Part shown: positions 12,481 through 24,119 of the stretch, piece by piece
How the letters are laid out: the number at the start of each line of letters is the position of its first letter
Numbering within the stretch: position 1 is the stretch's first letter
Assembly: GCA_933228675.1 (NCBI GenBank)
Contig: OW121744.1
Location: forward strand, 116,521,600 to 116,585,599
Origin: Stomorhina lunata
Lineage: Eukaryota; Arthropoda; Insecta; Diptera; Rhiniidae
Direction: 5' to 3'
Length of the DNA stretch: 64,000 nt
Program-made: the position numbers and the translations under genes
The notes under the pieces: model-generated
What the model was told of the DNA's origin: nothing
Database searches by the model: none
Seen by the model: the letters and a program-made list of their open reading frames with translations, nothing else

Positions 12481-13057
12481 TCTCTTATTGTTGAGAATTT
12501 CTTTACATTTGGTATCGGATCCTGAGTACTTGATCCTACAATAGGAATATCATTGTGATCTATTAGGGCTGCCTGAAATATGCCTCGACATATGAACTTT
12601 TTCTTCAGAGGTAGAGGGTTGTTCGTTATTTCAACTGGCCCTTTTTGTGGTTCACTTTTTGGAAGCATTAAAAAGAGTTTTAGAAGGAGTGAATCTGCAG
12701 CAGGGGCCTTCAGGTTCTGGCTGGCTTCTTCACGGAATCCTTGATGCTGATGTATCCAACTTTACTTTGTTATATAAAACTTAAGAAAATTTCCACCCTC
12801 TGCCTGAGCTTCTTGACTAATTTTCTTTCTTAAGTATTAGGTAGCTTAGAATGTCTATTGGCTTACTTACTTGTCTTATATTTACAACCTGTCAAGGTCA
12901 AAGGCCGAGCATATTTTAGAATTCCATGCTGTTCGATCTTGGGCTCATATTCTCCAATTTCGTAGCTTTGAAAGATATACATCTACTTGGTCTTTTCATC
13001 TCAAGTTCCTTCGGCATCATTATCGAGCACTTTTCTTGCTGGAGGCTTACCTCTGTT
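12481..13057. other. no recognised feature
   Basis: Unique-looking sequence of more balanced composition than its surroundings. A 67-codon minus frame (12465-12668) has no recognisable domain and overlaps the satellite edge. It could be decayed retroelement sequence. Confidence 0.35.
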
Positions 13058-13165
13058 AAAATAGATGTTGCTGTGACCGGGGATCGAACCCAGGCTGAAT
13101 ATGATATGTTATGCTTAGTAGTTGACTTGCTAACCAATAAAGCCACAGCACTCACAAATTCTTCC
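13058..13165 (-). mobile_element. tRNA-derived SINE (family S2), fragment
   Basis: On the minus strand TGGCTTTATTGG stands in the box A position and GGGTTCGATCCC in the box B position, as in a tRNA-derived head. Related copies at 16200-16385 and 28512-28690 share TACTAAGCATAACATATCAT. A working tRNA gene is unlikely because no cloverleaf with paired acceptor and anticodon stems can be drawn. Confidence 0.65.
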
Positions 13166-13785
13166 AATTCCTACAGTAACTTTCTTTTCTGCTAGAGTAT
13201 ATTCATGTTAGGGTTATCTTAGCTCAGTTCATTTTGGGTCAGTATCTTCTGTCACTACATCACCATTACTGGCAGAGATCTTGGAGACAATTTCGCTAGA
13301 TCTTGACTAGAAACCGAAATCATAGTGACTTCGAGTAACGGTAAGAGCCTAGCATACTTTCTGGCATGGTCTCAGTTGTCCTGTGGTATTCTGTGATTCA
13401 GATAAACCTTCAGCTGAGTCCCCCAATTTCGTCAGAGACAGTCTTTAATTCTGAAATAGATCCAGGACATCTAAAGTCAGTTTATTTAGTTTACAATCTT
13501 GCAATTTTGTGCTATATCAATCCTTAAAACTGACCCTTGTTTTACGAAAGCAAAGGGAATACGGACTAAGGTATAAAGGTATGAGCAATGCTTTGATAGA
13601 TTTCGATAACATCTGATTGCAAACTATGAGGCTTCTAAGTAAGGCTCTCTTGGTATTAGGAGCTTAATGTAGGTTAGTATAAAGAACGCCCAATACTAAA
13701 TAGAATTTTCTCCTACCATCCGTACATGAAAAGTGATTACTCTACCCAAGCCTTAGAAGCTTTCCTCTATACACGCCCTCTTCTG
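13166..13785. other. intergenic, no recognised feature
   Basis: No repeats shared with the rest of the window and no coding signal. This is the distal upstream flank of the attacin gene. Confidence 0.4.
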
Positions 13786-13788
13786 CTT

Positions 13789-14035
13789 ACGGTTTTCCCC
13801 ATAAGCTAACCATAAACATTTTTATATTTCCTATAGAAAAGTGTTCCTTGTAAAAGGGGATTTCTTTTTTAAATAAATTTAATTAATGCATGCTTCTGAA
13901 AAATAAAATCCCCTTAGCCCAGTCTTTTATTTTATGACGCGGGAATTCACATCTTTTATGTTAAAACTGATAAGAAATTTTAAAATTTAAGAATAATATA
14001 AAAGCAACAAAATTTCTAGACAAAAGCATCAGTTA
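13789..14035 (+). promoter_or_regulatory. attacin immune promoter (kappaB and GATA sites, TATA, initiator)
   Basis: Seen in sequence: GGGGAAAACC on the minus strand (13791-13800, Dorsal/Dif-like), GGGGATTTCT (13856-13865, fits GGGRAYYYYY), GGGGATTTTA on the minus strand (13904-13913), GGGAATTCAC (13941-13950), the GATA motif TGATAAG (13968-13974), TATAAAA from 13997, and ATCAGTTA with the likely start A at 14031. The coding ATG follows at 14107. Clustered kappaB and GATA sites next to a TATA box and an ATCAGT initiator are typical of fly antimicrobial peptide genes, where Relish/Dif/Dorsal and GATA factors act together. This predicts septic induction in fat body through Imd and/or Toll; that is inference from known fly promoters. 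Confidence 0.8.
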
Positions 14036-14106
14036 CAAAAACGCAATCAATCTCAATACAAATAATTCTTTCACATTTGAATACATTCAAAGATTTATAT
14101 TTAACA

Positions 14107-15097
14107 ATGAAGTCCATTATATTATCAGCTGCCTGTTTGGTTATTATTGCCCTGATTTCTCAGGCCCAATCATATCCTCAAAGAGCTTATCCACAACATT
14201 TGGTCTACCATCCTCCACCAACACAGAGACCACCACAACCCATGAGAGCAAGACGTGAAGTTAAGTTGGATAATACAGTGGCCACAAATGCCAATGGCGG
14301 GCAAGATGTTTCTGTAAAAGCCACCAAAATTGTGGGAAATCAAAATGTGGCTGGACATGCTACAGCCTTTGCTGCGGGCAATACTAAAGGTGGTGATACC
14401 ATCAGAGGAGTTGGTGTAGGCATAGCAGGGTAATTTTGATTTAATTTAAACAACTCTAAGAAAATATTAAAACTTACAATCTTCTCTTTTATATTCCAGC
14501 AACAACATGGGAGCCTCTGTCACCAAAGTCCAAACCTCTATATCCGATTCCTTCATCAAACAAGCCGAGGCCAATCTCAAAGTGGATAATCTTAATACTG
14601 TCTCTGCTAAGGTATCCCAAATCGATACGAAAATCAAGGGTCTCGATTTTAAGCCCCAACAAACTAGCGGTAGTGTCTCCTGGAAAAATGACTTAGGCAT
14701 AGGAGCCTCCATTAGCCGTGACATCAACAGAGGAGTCAGTGATACCTTAACCAAATCCGTCTCAGCTAATATTTTCAACAATGGCAAACATAGTGTGGAT
14801 GGCAGCTTCTTTAAATCGAATGTAGCTATGAATAATGGTTTTAAATTTGATAAGACCGGTGGTCTCTTGGGCTATTCTCATGCCAATGGTCATGGTTTGA
14901 ATGCGGGTCTTACACGTTTCTCAGGCATTGGTCAACAGGCTTCCGTTGATGGTTATGCAAATCTCTTCAGATCAAACGATGGACGTACTACTTTGAATGC
15001 TAATGCTGGTGGTTCGCAGTGGTTGAATGGCCCATTTAGTGGTCAAAGAGATTATGGCTTTGGCTTGGGCTTGAGTCATCGTGGCTGGGGACGTTAA
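14107..15097 (+). CDS. AttC: attacin (attacin C-like antibacterial protein), two exons
   Basis: Exons 14107-14429 and 14500-15097 join across a 70-bp GT-AG intron (GCAGG|GTAATT ... TTCCAG|CAAC) to give 306 aa. Residues 1-22 form a signal peptide. Residues 23-50 are a proline-rich propeptide ([16 protein letters not shown] onward) ending in the furin site RARR (47-50), and the mature chain starts at EVKLDN. The rest matches the glycine-rich attacin N and C domains: [40 protein letters not shown] at the end. Attacins are secreted haemolymph proteins acting on the outer membrane of Gram-negative bacteria. The propeptide matches the plan of Drosophila AttC, whose pro-domain is released as a separate proline-rich peptide, hence the symbol. 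ATG 14107 is preferred because it starts the signal peptide; upstream in-frame sequence is untranslated. No lesions. Orthology to AttC rather than AttA/B is likely but not proven. Confidence 0.95.
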
Positions 15098-15176
15098 GTG
15101 TTGGTGTTTTTAGACAAAATCGCTTGTATTATTTTATTTATTTTGGTTGTTAAATAAGGAATGTATTTGTAAAGGA

Positions 15177-15182
15177 AATAAA
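15177..15182 (+). other. attacin polyadenylation signal
   Basis: AATAAA 80 bases after the attacin stop codon, in a T-rich 3' flank; the only canonical hexamer in the first 100 bases. Confidence 0.7.
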
Positions 15183-15189
15183 ATTCGAA

Positions 15190-16700
15190 AAACTTGAAGA
15201 AATTTTTTGTTTAATGAAATTTGGTTAACACTAGGTAGTTCACACTAGAACATAGTCGCTTGGAAACGGCTTTAGTCGTTTGACTTTATACTGGGGTTTT
15301 TTCAAGACTTCGACGCTCAAGCAAAAAGAGTCTAGTGTGAGTGAATACACTGGGCTTTTCCTTCAAACGGGTACCTTCTTCTATCTTCAAAGATAAGAAA
15401 TCTAGAATTTAAATAAATAAATAAATAAGTATGATGATCGGCAAAATAAGCTCAGAATCATTGTAAGATTTGTCAAAGATATTTGGAAAACAACGACCAA
15501 GCAGAGAGAGTCTTTTAAATGTTAGAGAGGTCTTCTTGAAATACAGAGGAAGTCTCTGAAATGGGCGAGAGATATTTTTTAAAAACAGAATGTCTTGGCT
15601 GCTTTTAAAGAAACAAATAAATCAACCGGTATCCAAAAGGTCCAAAACTCTTTGCATAGGTTGTTAAATGGAGGTCAGCCTGGTAATGGTGGTCATCAAC
15701 ATGATCAAGTTTAGTATTATTGATAACGCAATGTCTTCAGTGTAATCCGAAGTCACTCGTCTTATCTGTCGCAAAGGAGGCCCATCCTGTTTGGGACAAA
15801 CTTTATGTTGAGTGCTCACGTCTAGGTCTCGAAAAAGGTATTGCCAGAAGCGATTTAGATGTTGTCATGTCATGAAGCGATTCTGAAAGAAATCCCGAGC
15901 AGACTCAGTGTGCACTTGTAAATTTCGTCAAGTCCGCCAGGCTCAAGTCTTTCCTAATTATAACTAGTCAGTTATTGGATAGAATAAGGCAGTCGGAGAT
16001 CGAAGGCTGGCTATAGTTTTATTGAATACCAAGTCCCTATCGAGTCCCATCAAATTTAAGGTATGTAAAAGTGACAGGAGCAGCTAATCAACAGATAACA
16101 CAAAATGTTGTTATATCTGAAGACGAGAGTGAGTATCTTGACGCAAGTGCCTGCAGAGTGGGTAGAAGTGATACTTTTCTGATCCATTTGTGATCGTAGG
16201 GAATCTATTATTTTATATCGGCGGCGTGTTAATGATGTGGAGCTTGTCGCCGATGGAGGATGTTGTGGTATTTAATAATTTTAACATAAATTAATAATAA
16301 CAGATATTGATGTTTGCCGTGGCTGGAACTCAAGCCCAGGCAGAATAAAATATGTCATGATTAGTAGTCGACAGGACCCTCAAAGGGGAAGAGCTTCTAC
16401 AAAAAAGAATGAAGTGACAATGGTGGTCCTTCGCTTTCTTCAGATAAATCTTCAACACCCTAATTCAGAAATATATCATTAACACTACTCTGGACGCAGA
16501 AGAATCTGATATATTCCGTATCCAGAAACCTAGGTCTTTTGATTAAAGACTCCTGAGGAGCTGATATATTTCTAATTCAGGAACCTTGGTTTTTTGATTA
16601 ATGACCCCTGTATTGAAGCTGTTTATACGGGATGAACTAGCCTTAGTCTATTATGAAATGACAATAATCTATTGTAAATCGAATTTAGTCTGGTTCGTAC
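15190..16700. other. intergenic, decayed repeats
   Basis: No intact gene. Composition at 15600-16500 is more balanced than its surroundings and looks like decayed retroelement sequence, but no domain can be read. A SINE-like segment lies at 16200-16385 (separate entry). Confidence 0.4.
16200..16385 (-). mobile_element. SINE family S2, decayed copy
   Basis: Shares GGCGTGTTAATGATG, a GTCGCCGATGGAGGATG-like block, and (minus strand) the CTACTAATCATGACATATTT segment with the copy at 28512-28690, in the same order. The tRNA boxes are mutated. Confidence 0.6.
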
Positions 16701-16711
16701 CGACTTATATC

Positions 16712-16800
16712 TGGGGCCAAAGCATCTCATTCGATGTCTATCGAAATGTAAGATATTTCAGAAAAATGTGTGTAGCATATGTTTAGGATAATCAAAAAAA
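16712..16800 (+). mobile_element. MITE family M1, terminal fragment
   Basis: GGGGCCAAAGCATCTCATTC followed by TCGAAATGTAAGATATTTCA matches one end of the M1 elements at 17499, 26625 and 29979. The other end is missing. Confidence 0.65.
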
Positions 16801-16825
16801 TTTATGACATATAAGGTTCAATATG

Positions 16826-17090
16826 AATCGCCGTGTTATAGCATCCCCGGCCAGAATCACTTGAAAAAATTAATTTTCAAGAAAAAAGCGGTTCACCTCA
16901 TAACTCAGCTAGACACTGGTTATTGAGTATTAGGCTATGAAAAACTTCTGTAACTAATGCATTTTCCGTTCGGAGCAGGAGTTAAAATATAGGTCCCTTT
17001 GAATGAGTCCAAAAATAGAATCGGATGCAGCTTATTGTCTGAGAGAAGTACCCCTTGTTCTAATTGGAATGTCGTGGGAACTATGTATGT
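16826..17090 (+). mobile_element. SINE family S1, copy with internal deletion
   Basis: Matches 10395-10702 from CACTTGAAAAAATTAATTTT through AGAGAAGTACCCCTTGTTCT. The tRNA-like head is shortened: GCCGTGTTATAGC joins directly to CCCCGGCCAGAATC, so box B is lost. Confidence 0.75.
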
Positions 17091-17094
17091 AGTG

Positions 17095-17355
17095 TGGAAC
17101 CACAGATTTTGCACTTCTATACATTTATTTGTCGTATGGTCCATTTGAAAAGTCCCATAAAAAAAAGTATACAGCTTTTACTCTAATTCGGAAACAACTA
17201 ATGGAGACGATTATCCAAGGAGAGAAAGCTAAGGCACACACACGTGATCATAAAATGTATGTTTGTTTTGCGCGTTTTTAATTGTTCTTTATCCACTTTA
17301 ATTTCACATTCAACTGAAAAAAATGTATGGAGTGCAATACCTTTATATAATAGAG
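17095..17355 (+). mobile_element. MITE family M2
   Basis: Ends are inverted versions of ATATTGCACTTCCATACAT-like sequence: TTTTGCACTTCTATACATTT at the left and GTATGGAGTGCAATACCTTT at the right. Internal blocks AAAGTCCCATA, CTTTTACTCTAATTCGGAAA and AAAGCTAAGGCACACAC recur at 47960, 49078 (inverted), 51290 (inverted), 54875 (inverted) and 56575. No ORF, so non-autonomous. Confidence 0.75.
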
Positions 17356-17498
17356 TTTTTGATGGAACTGATAACAGTATAGCAGACTATAGTATAATGA
17401 GAAATTGTTCTAATAAAAGCAGTTAGGGGCTATTGTGAGGATAATAAAATGTAAAGTAAACACACTATAATAACAGACTGTAATGAACAAGTTATAAT

Positions 17499-17822
17499 CT
17501 GGGGCCAAATTATCGCATTCGATATCGATCGAAAACTCAGACTTTTAAGCAAATATTGTGAAGTATACTTTAGGGATGTTGAAAGTTACTTCGATGCAAA
17601 AAGTTTATTGAAATTTGGTATCCATTATTATTCGTTTTTAAAAACATATAGTCCAATTAAAGCTCTTTTACTATTTTTCATCTTTTGGCAAACAACTTCA
17701 AAAAAATATAGTAAATTGTGCATCTTTTAAATAATTTGGATTATCCTTAAAGTATGCTATGCAAATGTTTTGAAAATATCTAAGATTTCGATAGATATCG
17801 AATGCGGTAATTTGGCCCCTGG
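17499..17822 (+). mobile_element. MITE family M1, complete copy
   Basis: About 324 bp with inverted ends: CTGGGGCCAAATTATCGCAT at the left and, read inward from the right, CCAGGGGCCAAATTACCGCA. Both ends continue into CGATATCGATCGAAA-like sequence. No ORF. Sister copies at 27661-27988 and 29979-30301 are nearly full length and similar throughout. Confidence 0.85.
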
Positions 17823-19460
17823 AGTGAATATTAAATATTAGTAATAAACTAATATAATAAAAATCTAGTTACAATGAAAACGAATCAATCATTTTAGTGA
17901 ATTGAAAATACTTTCTATACCTACAATATGAAAACTTTCTTTTACCTTATAAATATTTCCAAAAGTTTTCAAAAACTTATTTTTAAAATTTTTATATTAT
18001 TTTGTAAATTTTTTTTGATATTCTTTATATACAACATATACTCCTCTCAAAGCTAAAATCTATATGCGTTCTTTAACAATTCCTTCAAAAAAAGTTAAAA
18101 TACGTTCTGGAAAATAAAAACCATTTACCCAAGGAAATTGAGTGCAAGGACACAAATGTCTTCTGTCATATATTTTTAATATTTATTTCAGCTATTCTTG
18201 ATACTACTTCTTTCCAACTTTTTTCAAACATAATCAATGGCCTGTAAAGAAAAGTACATTATTGAAAAGGGAGCTCTTAAGACATATTCAAATATTTTAG
18301 TTTATAGTCGTAATGATTTGAAAGCATATTAAAAATTTCACAAAAGAAAACAAGTTATAAAATAGAAAATATTAGTAGTTTTATTGAGAAATTTATTTTA
18401 ATGCAAACAAAATAAAATACTTATACATATGTACTTAAATATACATACATACATATGTTATGTTTGCCATAGAATTATATTCTAATAACAAATATCAAGA
18501 TTTCAATATTTCTTATTATCTAAATATTTGCCAGGATTAGATTTTTAGAATGAAGAGATTTTGCAGGCAAAAGGATTTGTTTAAAGGTTTGAGAACGTTA
18601 TAAATCATTACCCCAAAGTCAATAAACATTTCTTGGGAAAAATGTTTTGAAAATGTATTGATATTTAAATGGAAAATGTTACAAATATTTGTATTATAAA
18701 ATATAGATAGAAGTACATATTTAAATATGTATGTGGTTACACATACTTTTACATGAGATTATTTATTTTCCGTTTATTGTAGTCAAAACATGCAAATATG
18801 TTATTTTTCCAGACATGCATATGCCAATTTTCTAATGGCAGAAAAAAGGGCCATATTTATAGAAGTGCCGACAGTCTTAGGTATTGTCCTTGAACTGTGT
18901 GACCTTTGCCATCAAAATAGGTAACAATAGGTTTCAGAAAAAACTTTCAAATTGCTTTATAACTGGTAACCAAATGCCACTTTATTAATTACATTGAGGG
19001 GGCTTGCTACTCAATTCATATTATGTCGAATACAAAGCGTCATATAGGTATTTGGGCATCCAAATGTATATTGCCCAAATCGACTTTATTAACTTGTACA
19101 CTCTATAACAGAAACTCTTTAGACCCCAAATAGTCACATAAGTAATCAATCTTGTTACCTCATCGTTATTTAGACCCCAAATAGTCACATAAGTAGTCGA
19201 TCTTGTTACATCATCTTTATAAATACTAAGCTCCTCTTCGACTTTAATTGCTTTCAATGAGACTGTAGAGCTTTAAAATTTTTTTAGAATTTCAATTGAA
19301 AACTGATTGTTATTGTTTTGTATCCATTTTTTCTCAATTCTGAAGGACACTTCTAACTAGTCCAATGACAATTCTACTGCTATGTTCTAGAAATATTTGA
19401 AAAAAATCAAATCATCCAAGAATTTTTACAAAAATATTTACTGTTATCTAGAAAAAAGAC
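17823..19460. other. intergenic AT-rich stretch
   Basis: No gene. One direct duplication is visible at 19122-19205 (AGACCCCAAATAGTCACATA twice, about 50 bp apart), which produces the 78-codon minus-strand open frame. The rest is unremarkable. Confidence 0.45.
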
Positions 19461-19463
19461 ATA

Positions 19464-20236
19464 AAAACAAGTAAGAAAGTGCTATAGTCGGCCAAGCCCG
19501 ACCATACGATACCCTTCACCACTATGGTAAAAGGTGTTCTTTTTCTTGTGTAAAGACAAATATTTGCTATATTTTGCCATCATACAAAAATTTTCTCAAA
19601 ACTTATATATTTAAGCTGTTTTTGTCATTTTGACTTATATGGGGGCTAGGGTCAAATGTGGACCAATTATCTTGAAATTTAGCAAATTTATTACAGTTTA
19701 TACAAAAATTACGTATGCGAAAAATAAACTCAAAATTCTTACTATCTTCAGATTTTTTTTATTGGTTTTCGTCTCATTTAGTGCGTTTTGACAGAAGAGT
19801 TTGTATGGGAGCTATGGCCAAATATGGACCGATTTCAACAAAATTTGGTACAGTGATTTATATCTATATATATAAGGAGTATTTGTTTTAAATTTCGTGT
19901 AAAAATATTTATATTTGTGGCCAATATATCAATTCCGGGAAGTGGGACCTATGGGAGGTACCATAAGTAATGGACCGATTTTGACGAATTTTAATCAACA
20001 AAATGATCTGTGGCAAATTTCATCAAATTATCTTTAGAATTGCGACCTGTAGTTTGATTACAAGGTTTACATGGGGGTCCAGCCAGACGGACGGACATCG
20101 CTAAATCGACTCAGAAAGTGATTCTAAGCCTATTGGTATACTAAAAGGTGGGTCTAAGATAAATATTTCTATGCGTTACATACATCAGCACAAACTTATA
20201 ATACCCTTTCCACCTATGGTGGTGAAGGGTATAATA
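19464..20236 (+). mobile_element. dispersed repeat R, copy 2 (most complete)
   Basis: Begins AAACAAGTAAGAAAGTGCTA then TAGTCGGCCAAGCCCGACCA, and ends TGGTGGTGAAGGGTATAATA. It contains TCCGGGAAGTGGGACCTATG and the GACGGACGGACATCGCTAAA block, and is uninterrupted at the point where copy 1 holds a SINE. No coding frame. Confidence 0.78.
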
Positions 20237-20559
20237 AGTAAAGTCTCGTGTAGATAGCAAAATAACCTAAGTGGTTTTAAACAAAATTTCAGAATTCTTT
20301 AACGCTATAAAAATTATTTGTAAATTCCTTTTGTGTTATAGCATTTAATACAAATATAAAAACCATTTAGGACAATTTGCTGGCCATCTGATGATAAGTA
20401 GATACTATAGACTTAAAAGCATTTCACAATAAACTCCAGCAAATATTTACATATATTTATTTTATAAAAAAAAACTTTAGTACAATAAACATTGTAATAT
20501 AAAATATTATTAAAAGCATCACAATAAAATATAGGATTTTTGTTTTAATATCCCAAACA

Positions 20560-22530
20560 ATTTTAATATCCTAAAAATCTTTCTATAGAAAAATTTTAAT
20601 ATAGTAAACTTTTCTATGGAAAAATTTTAGTATCATAAATTTAAAAAAAATTCAATGTCTATGAAAAATTTTAATATTGTAAATTTTTTGTAAAAAAAAT
20701 TTCAATATCGTAAGTTTTTCTATAGAAAAAAATTTCAATATCGTAAATTTTTCAATAGAAAAAAATTTCATAATGAAAATTTTTCTATAGAAAAAATTTC
20801 ATAATGAAAATTTTTCTATAGAAAAAAATTTCATAATGAAAATTTTCTATAGAAAAAATTTCATAATGAAAATTTTTCTAAAGAAAAAAATTTAATAATG
20901 AAAATTTTTCTATAGAAAAAATTTCATAATGAAAATTTTTCTATAGAAAAAAATTTCATAATGAAAATTTTCTATAGAAAAAATTTCATAATGAAAATTT
21001 TTCTATAGAAAAAATTTCATAATGAAAATTTTCCTATAGAAAAAATTTCATAATGAAAATTTTTCTATAGAAAAAATTTCATAATGAAAATTTTTCTATA
21101 GAAAAAATTTCATAATGAAAATTTTTCTATAGAAAAAATTTCATAATGAAAATTTTTCTATAGAAAAAATTTCATAATGAAAATTTTTCTATAGAAAAAA
21201 TTTCATAATGAAAATTTTTCTATAGAAAAAATTTCATAATGAAAATTTTTCTATAGAAAAAATTTCATAATGAAAATTTTTCTATAGAAAAAATTTCATA
21301 ATGAAAATTTTTCTATAGAAAAAAATTTCATAATGAAAATTTTTCTATAGAAAAAAATTTCATAATGAAAATTTTTCTATAGAAAAAAATTTCATAATGA
21401 AAATTTTTCTATAGAAAAAATTTCATAATGAAAATTTTTCTATAGAAAAAATTTCATAATGAAAATTTTTCTATAGAAAAAATTTCATAATGAAAATTTC
21501 ATAATGAAAATTTTTCTATAAAAAAAATTTCATAATGAAAATTTTTCTATAGAAAAAATTTCATAATGAAAATATTTCTATAGAAAAAATTTCATAATGA
21601 AAATTTTTCTATAGAAAAAATTTCATATTGAAAATTTTTCTATAGAAAAAAAAATCATAATGAAAATTTTTCTATAGAAAAAATTTCATAATGAAAATTT
21701 TTCTATAGAAAAAATTTCATAATGAAAATTTTTCTATAGAACAAATTTCATAATGAAAATTTTTCTATAGAAAAATTTTCATTATGAAAAAAAAATTCAT
21801 AATAAAAATTTTTCTATAGAAAAAATTTCATAATGAAAATTTTTCTAGAGAAAAATTGTATTCATAATTTTTCTATAGAAAAAATTTCATATTGAAAATT
21901 TTTCTATAGAAAAAATTTTATATCGAAAATTTTTCTATAGAAAAAATTTCATAATGAAAATTTTTCGGTAGAAAAAATTTCAAAATGAAAATTTTTCGGT
22001 AGAAAAAATTTCATATTGAAAATTTTTCTATAGAAAAAATTTAATAATGAAAATTTTTCTATAGAAAAAATTTTATATCGAAAATTTTTCTATAGAAAAA
22101 ATTTTGCATTGAAAAATTTTTTAAACATTTTTTTAATGAAAACATTTAATATCGAAAATTCTTGTATAGAAAAAATTTCACATTGAAAATTTTTCTATAA
22201 AAAACTTAATTTTGAAAATTTTTCTATAGAAAAAATTTCATTTTGAAAATCCTTCTATAGAAAAATTTTCAGGTTGAAAATTTTTCTTTAGAAAAGTTTC
22301 ATATTAAAAATTTTTCTTTAGAAAAAATTTCATATTGAAAATTTTTCTTTAAAATAAGTTTCATATTGAAAATTTTTCTTAAGAAAAAAATTTATATAGA
22401 AAAATTTTATACAGAAAAAAATTATATAGAAAAATTTTCTATAGAAAAAATGTTATTAAGAAAATTTTTATGTAGAAAAATTTCATATAGAAAATGTTTA
22501 TGTAGAAAAAATTTTGTATAAACTTTTGTA
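20560..22530. repeat. 31-bp palindromic satellite: CTATAG plus CATAATG palindromes
   Basis: About 60 units. The clean core (20770-21880) repeats every 31 bases and alternates two palindromes: TTTTCTATAGAAAA and the odd palindrome TTTCATAATGAAA. The edges decay into related A/T sequence. The array at 24120-25385 has the reverse complement of the same unit, so the two form a large inverted pair around about 1.6 kb. No coding potential. Confidence 0.93.
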
Positions 22531-24115
22531 AAACTTTTTCTATAAAAATTATTATTATTATTATCATTATTTTTCAAATTAAAAATTAAACATTCCTTTA
22601 TTTTTTTTAAGTTAATTTAACAAATAAATTTTCTTTTTTATTTACAAAATTATCCACTTCACTTACTTTAGTTTAACTTTTTATTTCGTAAATAAAGAAA
22701 AGTTTATTTTATTAAGAAAATACGGAAATAAAAGATTTTGCAGGCCACCTGCTTTAACACAAAAGCTTATTAAGTTTTTATCTGATTTACAGGTGAAAGA
22801 AAATATAAAAATAAAAAAAACTGGTAATATAGAACAATAATTTTTATAAAGAACTACTTACAATATACTCGACCTTTTTTCATTTAAGATGAAGAGGGAA
22901 ACAAAAAAATATAAAAACTTTTACTCAAACATCTTTAGTCCAGACATAAACTAGCATTTAAAAGTTTTTTCCTTAAATTTGTTTTGTAATATTTTTTAAA
23001 AGACAGTTTTTTTTGTTTTAAGCAAATAAAAGGCTACTTTTAGGGGCTTGGTATATTAAGAAGCAGGTAAACAATAGATAGATGAAATCTGAGATATAAA
23101 CGTTTAATGTAATGGTTAAATTATCATTAAGTTTTAAATCTTTTAATTAAAACTGTTCTAGATTATTTTTACTTTAAAAAGAAGAAACAAATTTCTTAAA
23201 AGCCTAAAAGTAGGCAACATATTAATTAAATTAGGGCCCCCTAAACTCTGCTGCTTAAAAGACATGTTTGTAGTTGTTTTCTTTGGTCTTTCTTTACCGT
23301 TTGTATGAGTATTTTTTACTCATTAATAATTTACACCATAACTGCTTAACTATCATTGTAATGTAAAAAACGTCTACCAAAAGGGTAAAAACATTTTTTT
23401 ACAACCATTTAAACTTAAATCCTTTAAACATGTTTTAGCTTCCCCTTACTTTCTATCTCTTTCTTTCTTTTCTTTGCAAAATTATTTAGGTCTTACTACA
23501 GAAGAAAATAAAAACTAGTAACTCACACAAATCGAAATAAATATTGTAAAAGTACTTTAGTAATTTGAGTGTTAGTAGTAACGAGCATTTTCGCACGCCA
23601 TCTGATAGTAAAACTTTAACGTTCGCTTTCTCTCTCTAGCGCAATTTCTAAGACCGCCAAAGATTTATTTGCTTTAAGCTAATTCACCGGGAACATTTGA
23701 GCTGCTAAATGTTTTCAGTTTTTTTTCTACTTAAAATGAAGAAAAACACAAGGAGACGTCTTGCAACATTATCCTTTATAGTCCTTCTTCGTTTTATTAA
23801 GAAACAGTGTTGCATTTGTACACATACAGACATATACTCATACATATGCAGCCAAATACATGATAAGACAAGTTTAAACTTATTTAAACTTTTAAAGCTG
23901 TTTTTGCTGTTTCGTAAGGTTTTTTTTTATGTTTTTGTTGCTGGCATGTTTAAAGCCTTTTAAAAGTTTTGCGTCGGAATCGTGTATTGTTTACGAAATC
24001 TTTAAATAAATAATAACATTTTTGAACAAAAAATAAATAATTTTGGTAACGTTGAAAGCTTATATTATTTACGAGTATTACAACTAATTTACAGAGACTA
24101 TATTAAACAAATATT
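22531..24115. other. AT-rich spacer between the two inverted arrays
   Basis: No gene supported. An 84-codon plus-strand frame (23709-23963) is F/K-rich with no domain. This would be the loop of a hairpin formed by the flanking arrays. Confidence 0.4.
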
Positions 24116-24119
24116 ACGA

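Noticed and set aside
13058..13165. Functional tRNA gene
   Set aside because: Only boxes A and B are recognisable; stems do not pair, and related copies elsewhere in the window have SINE-type bodies.
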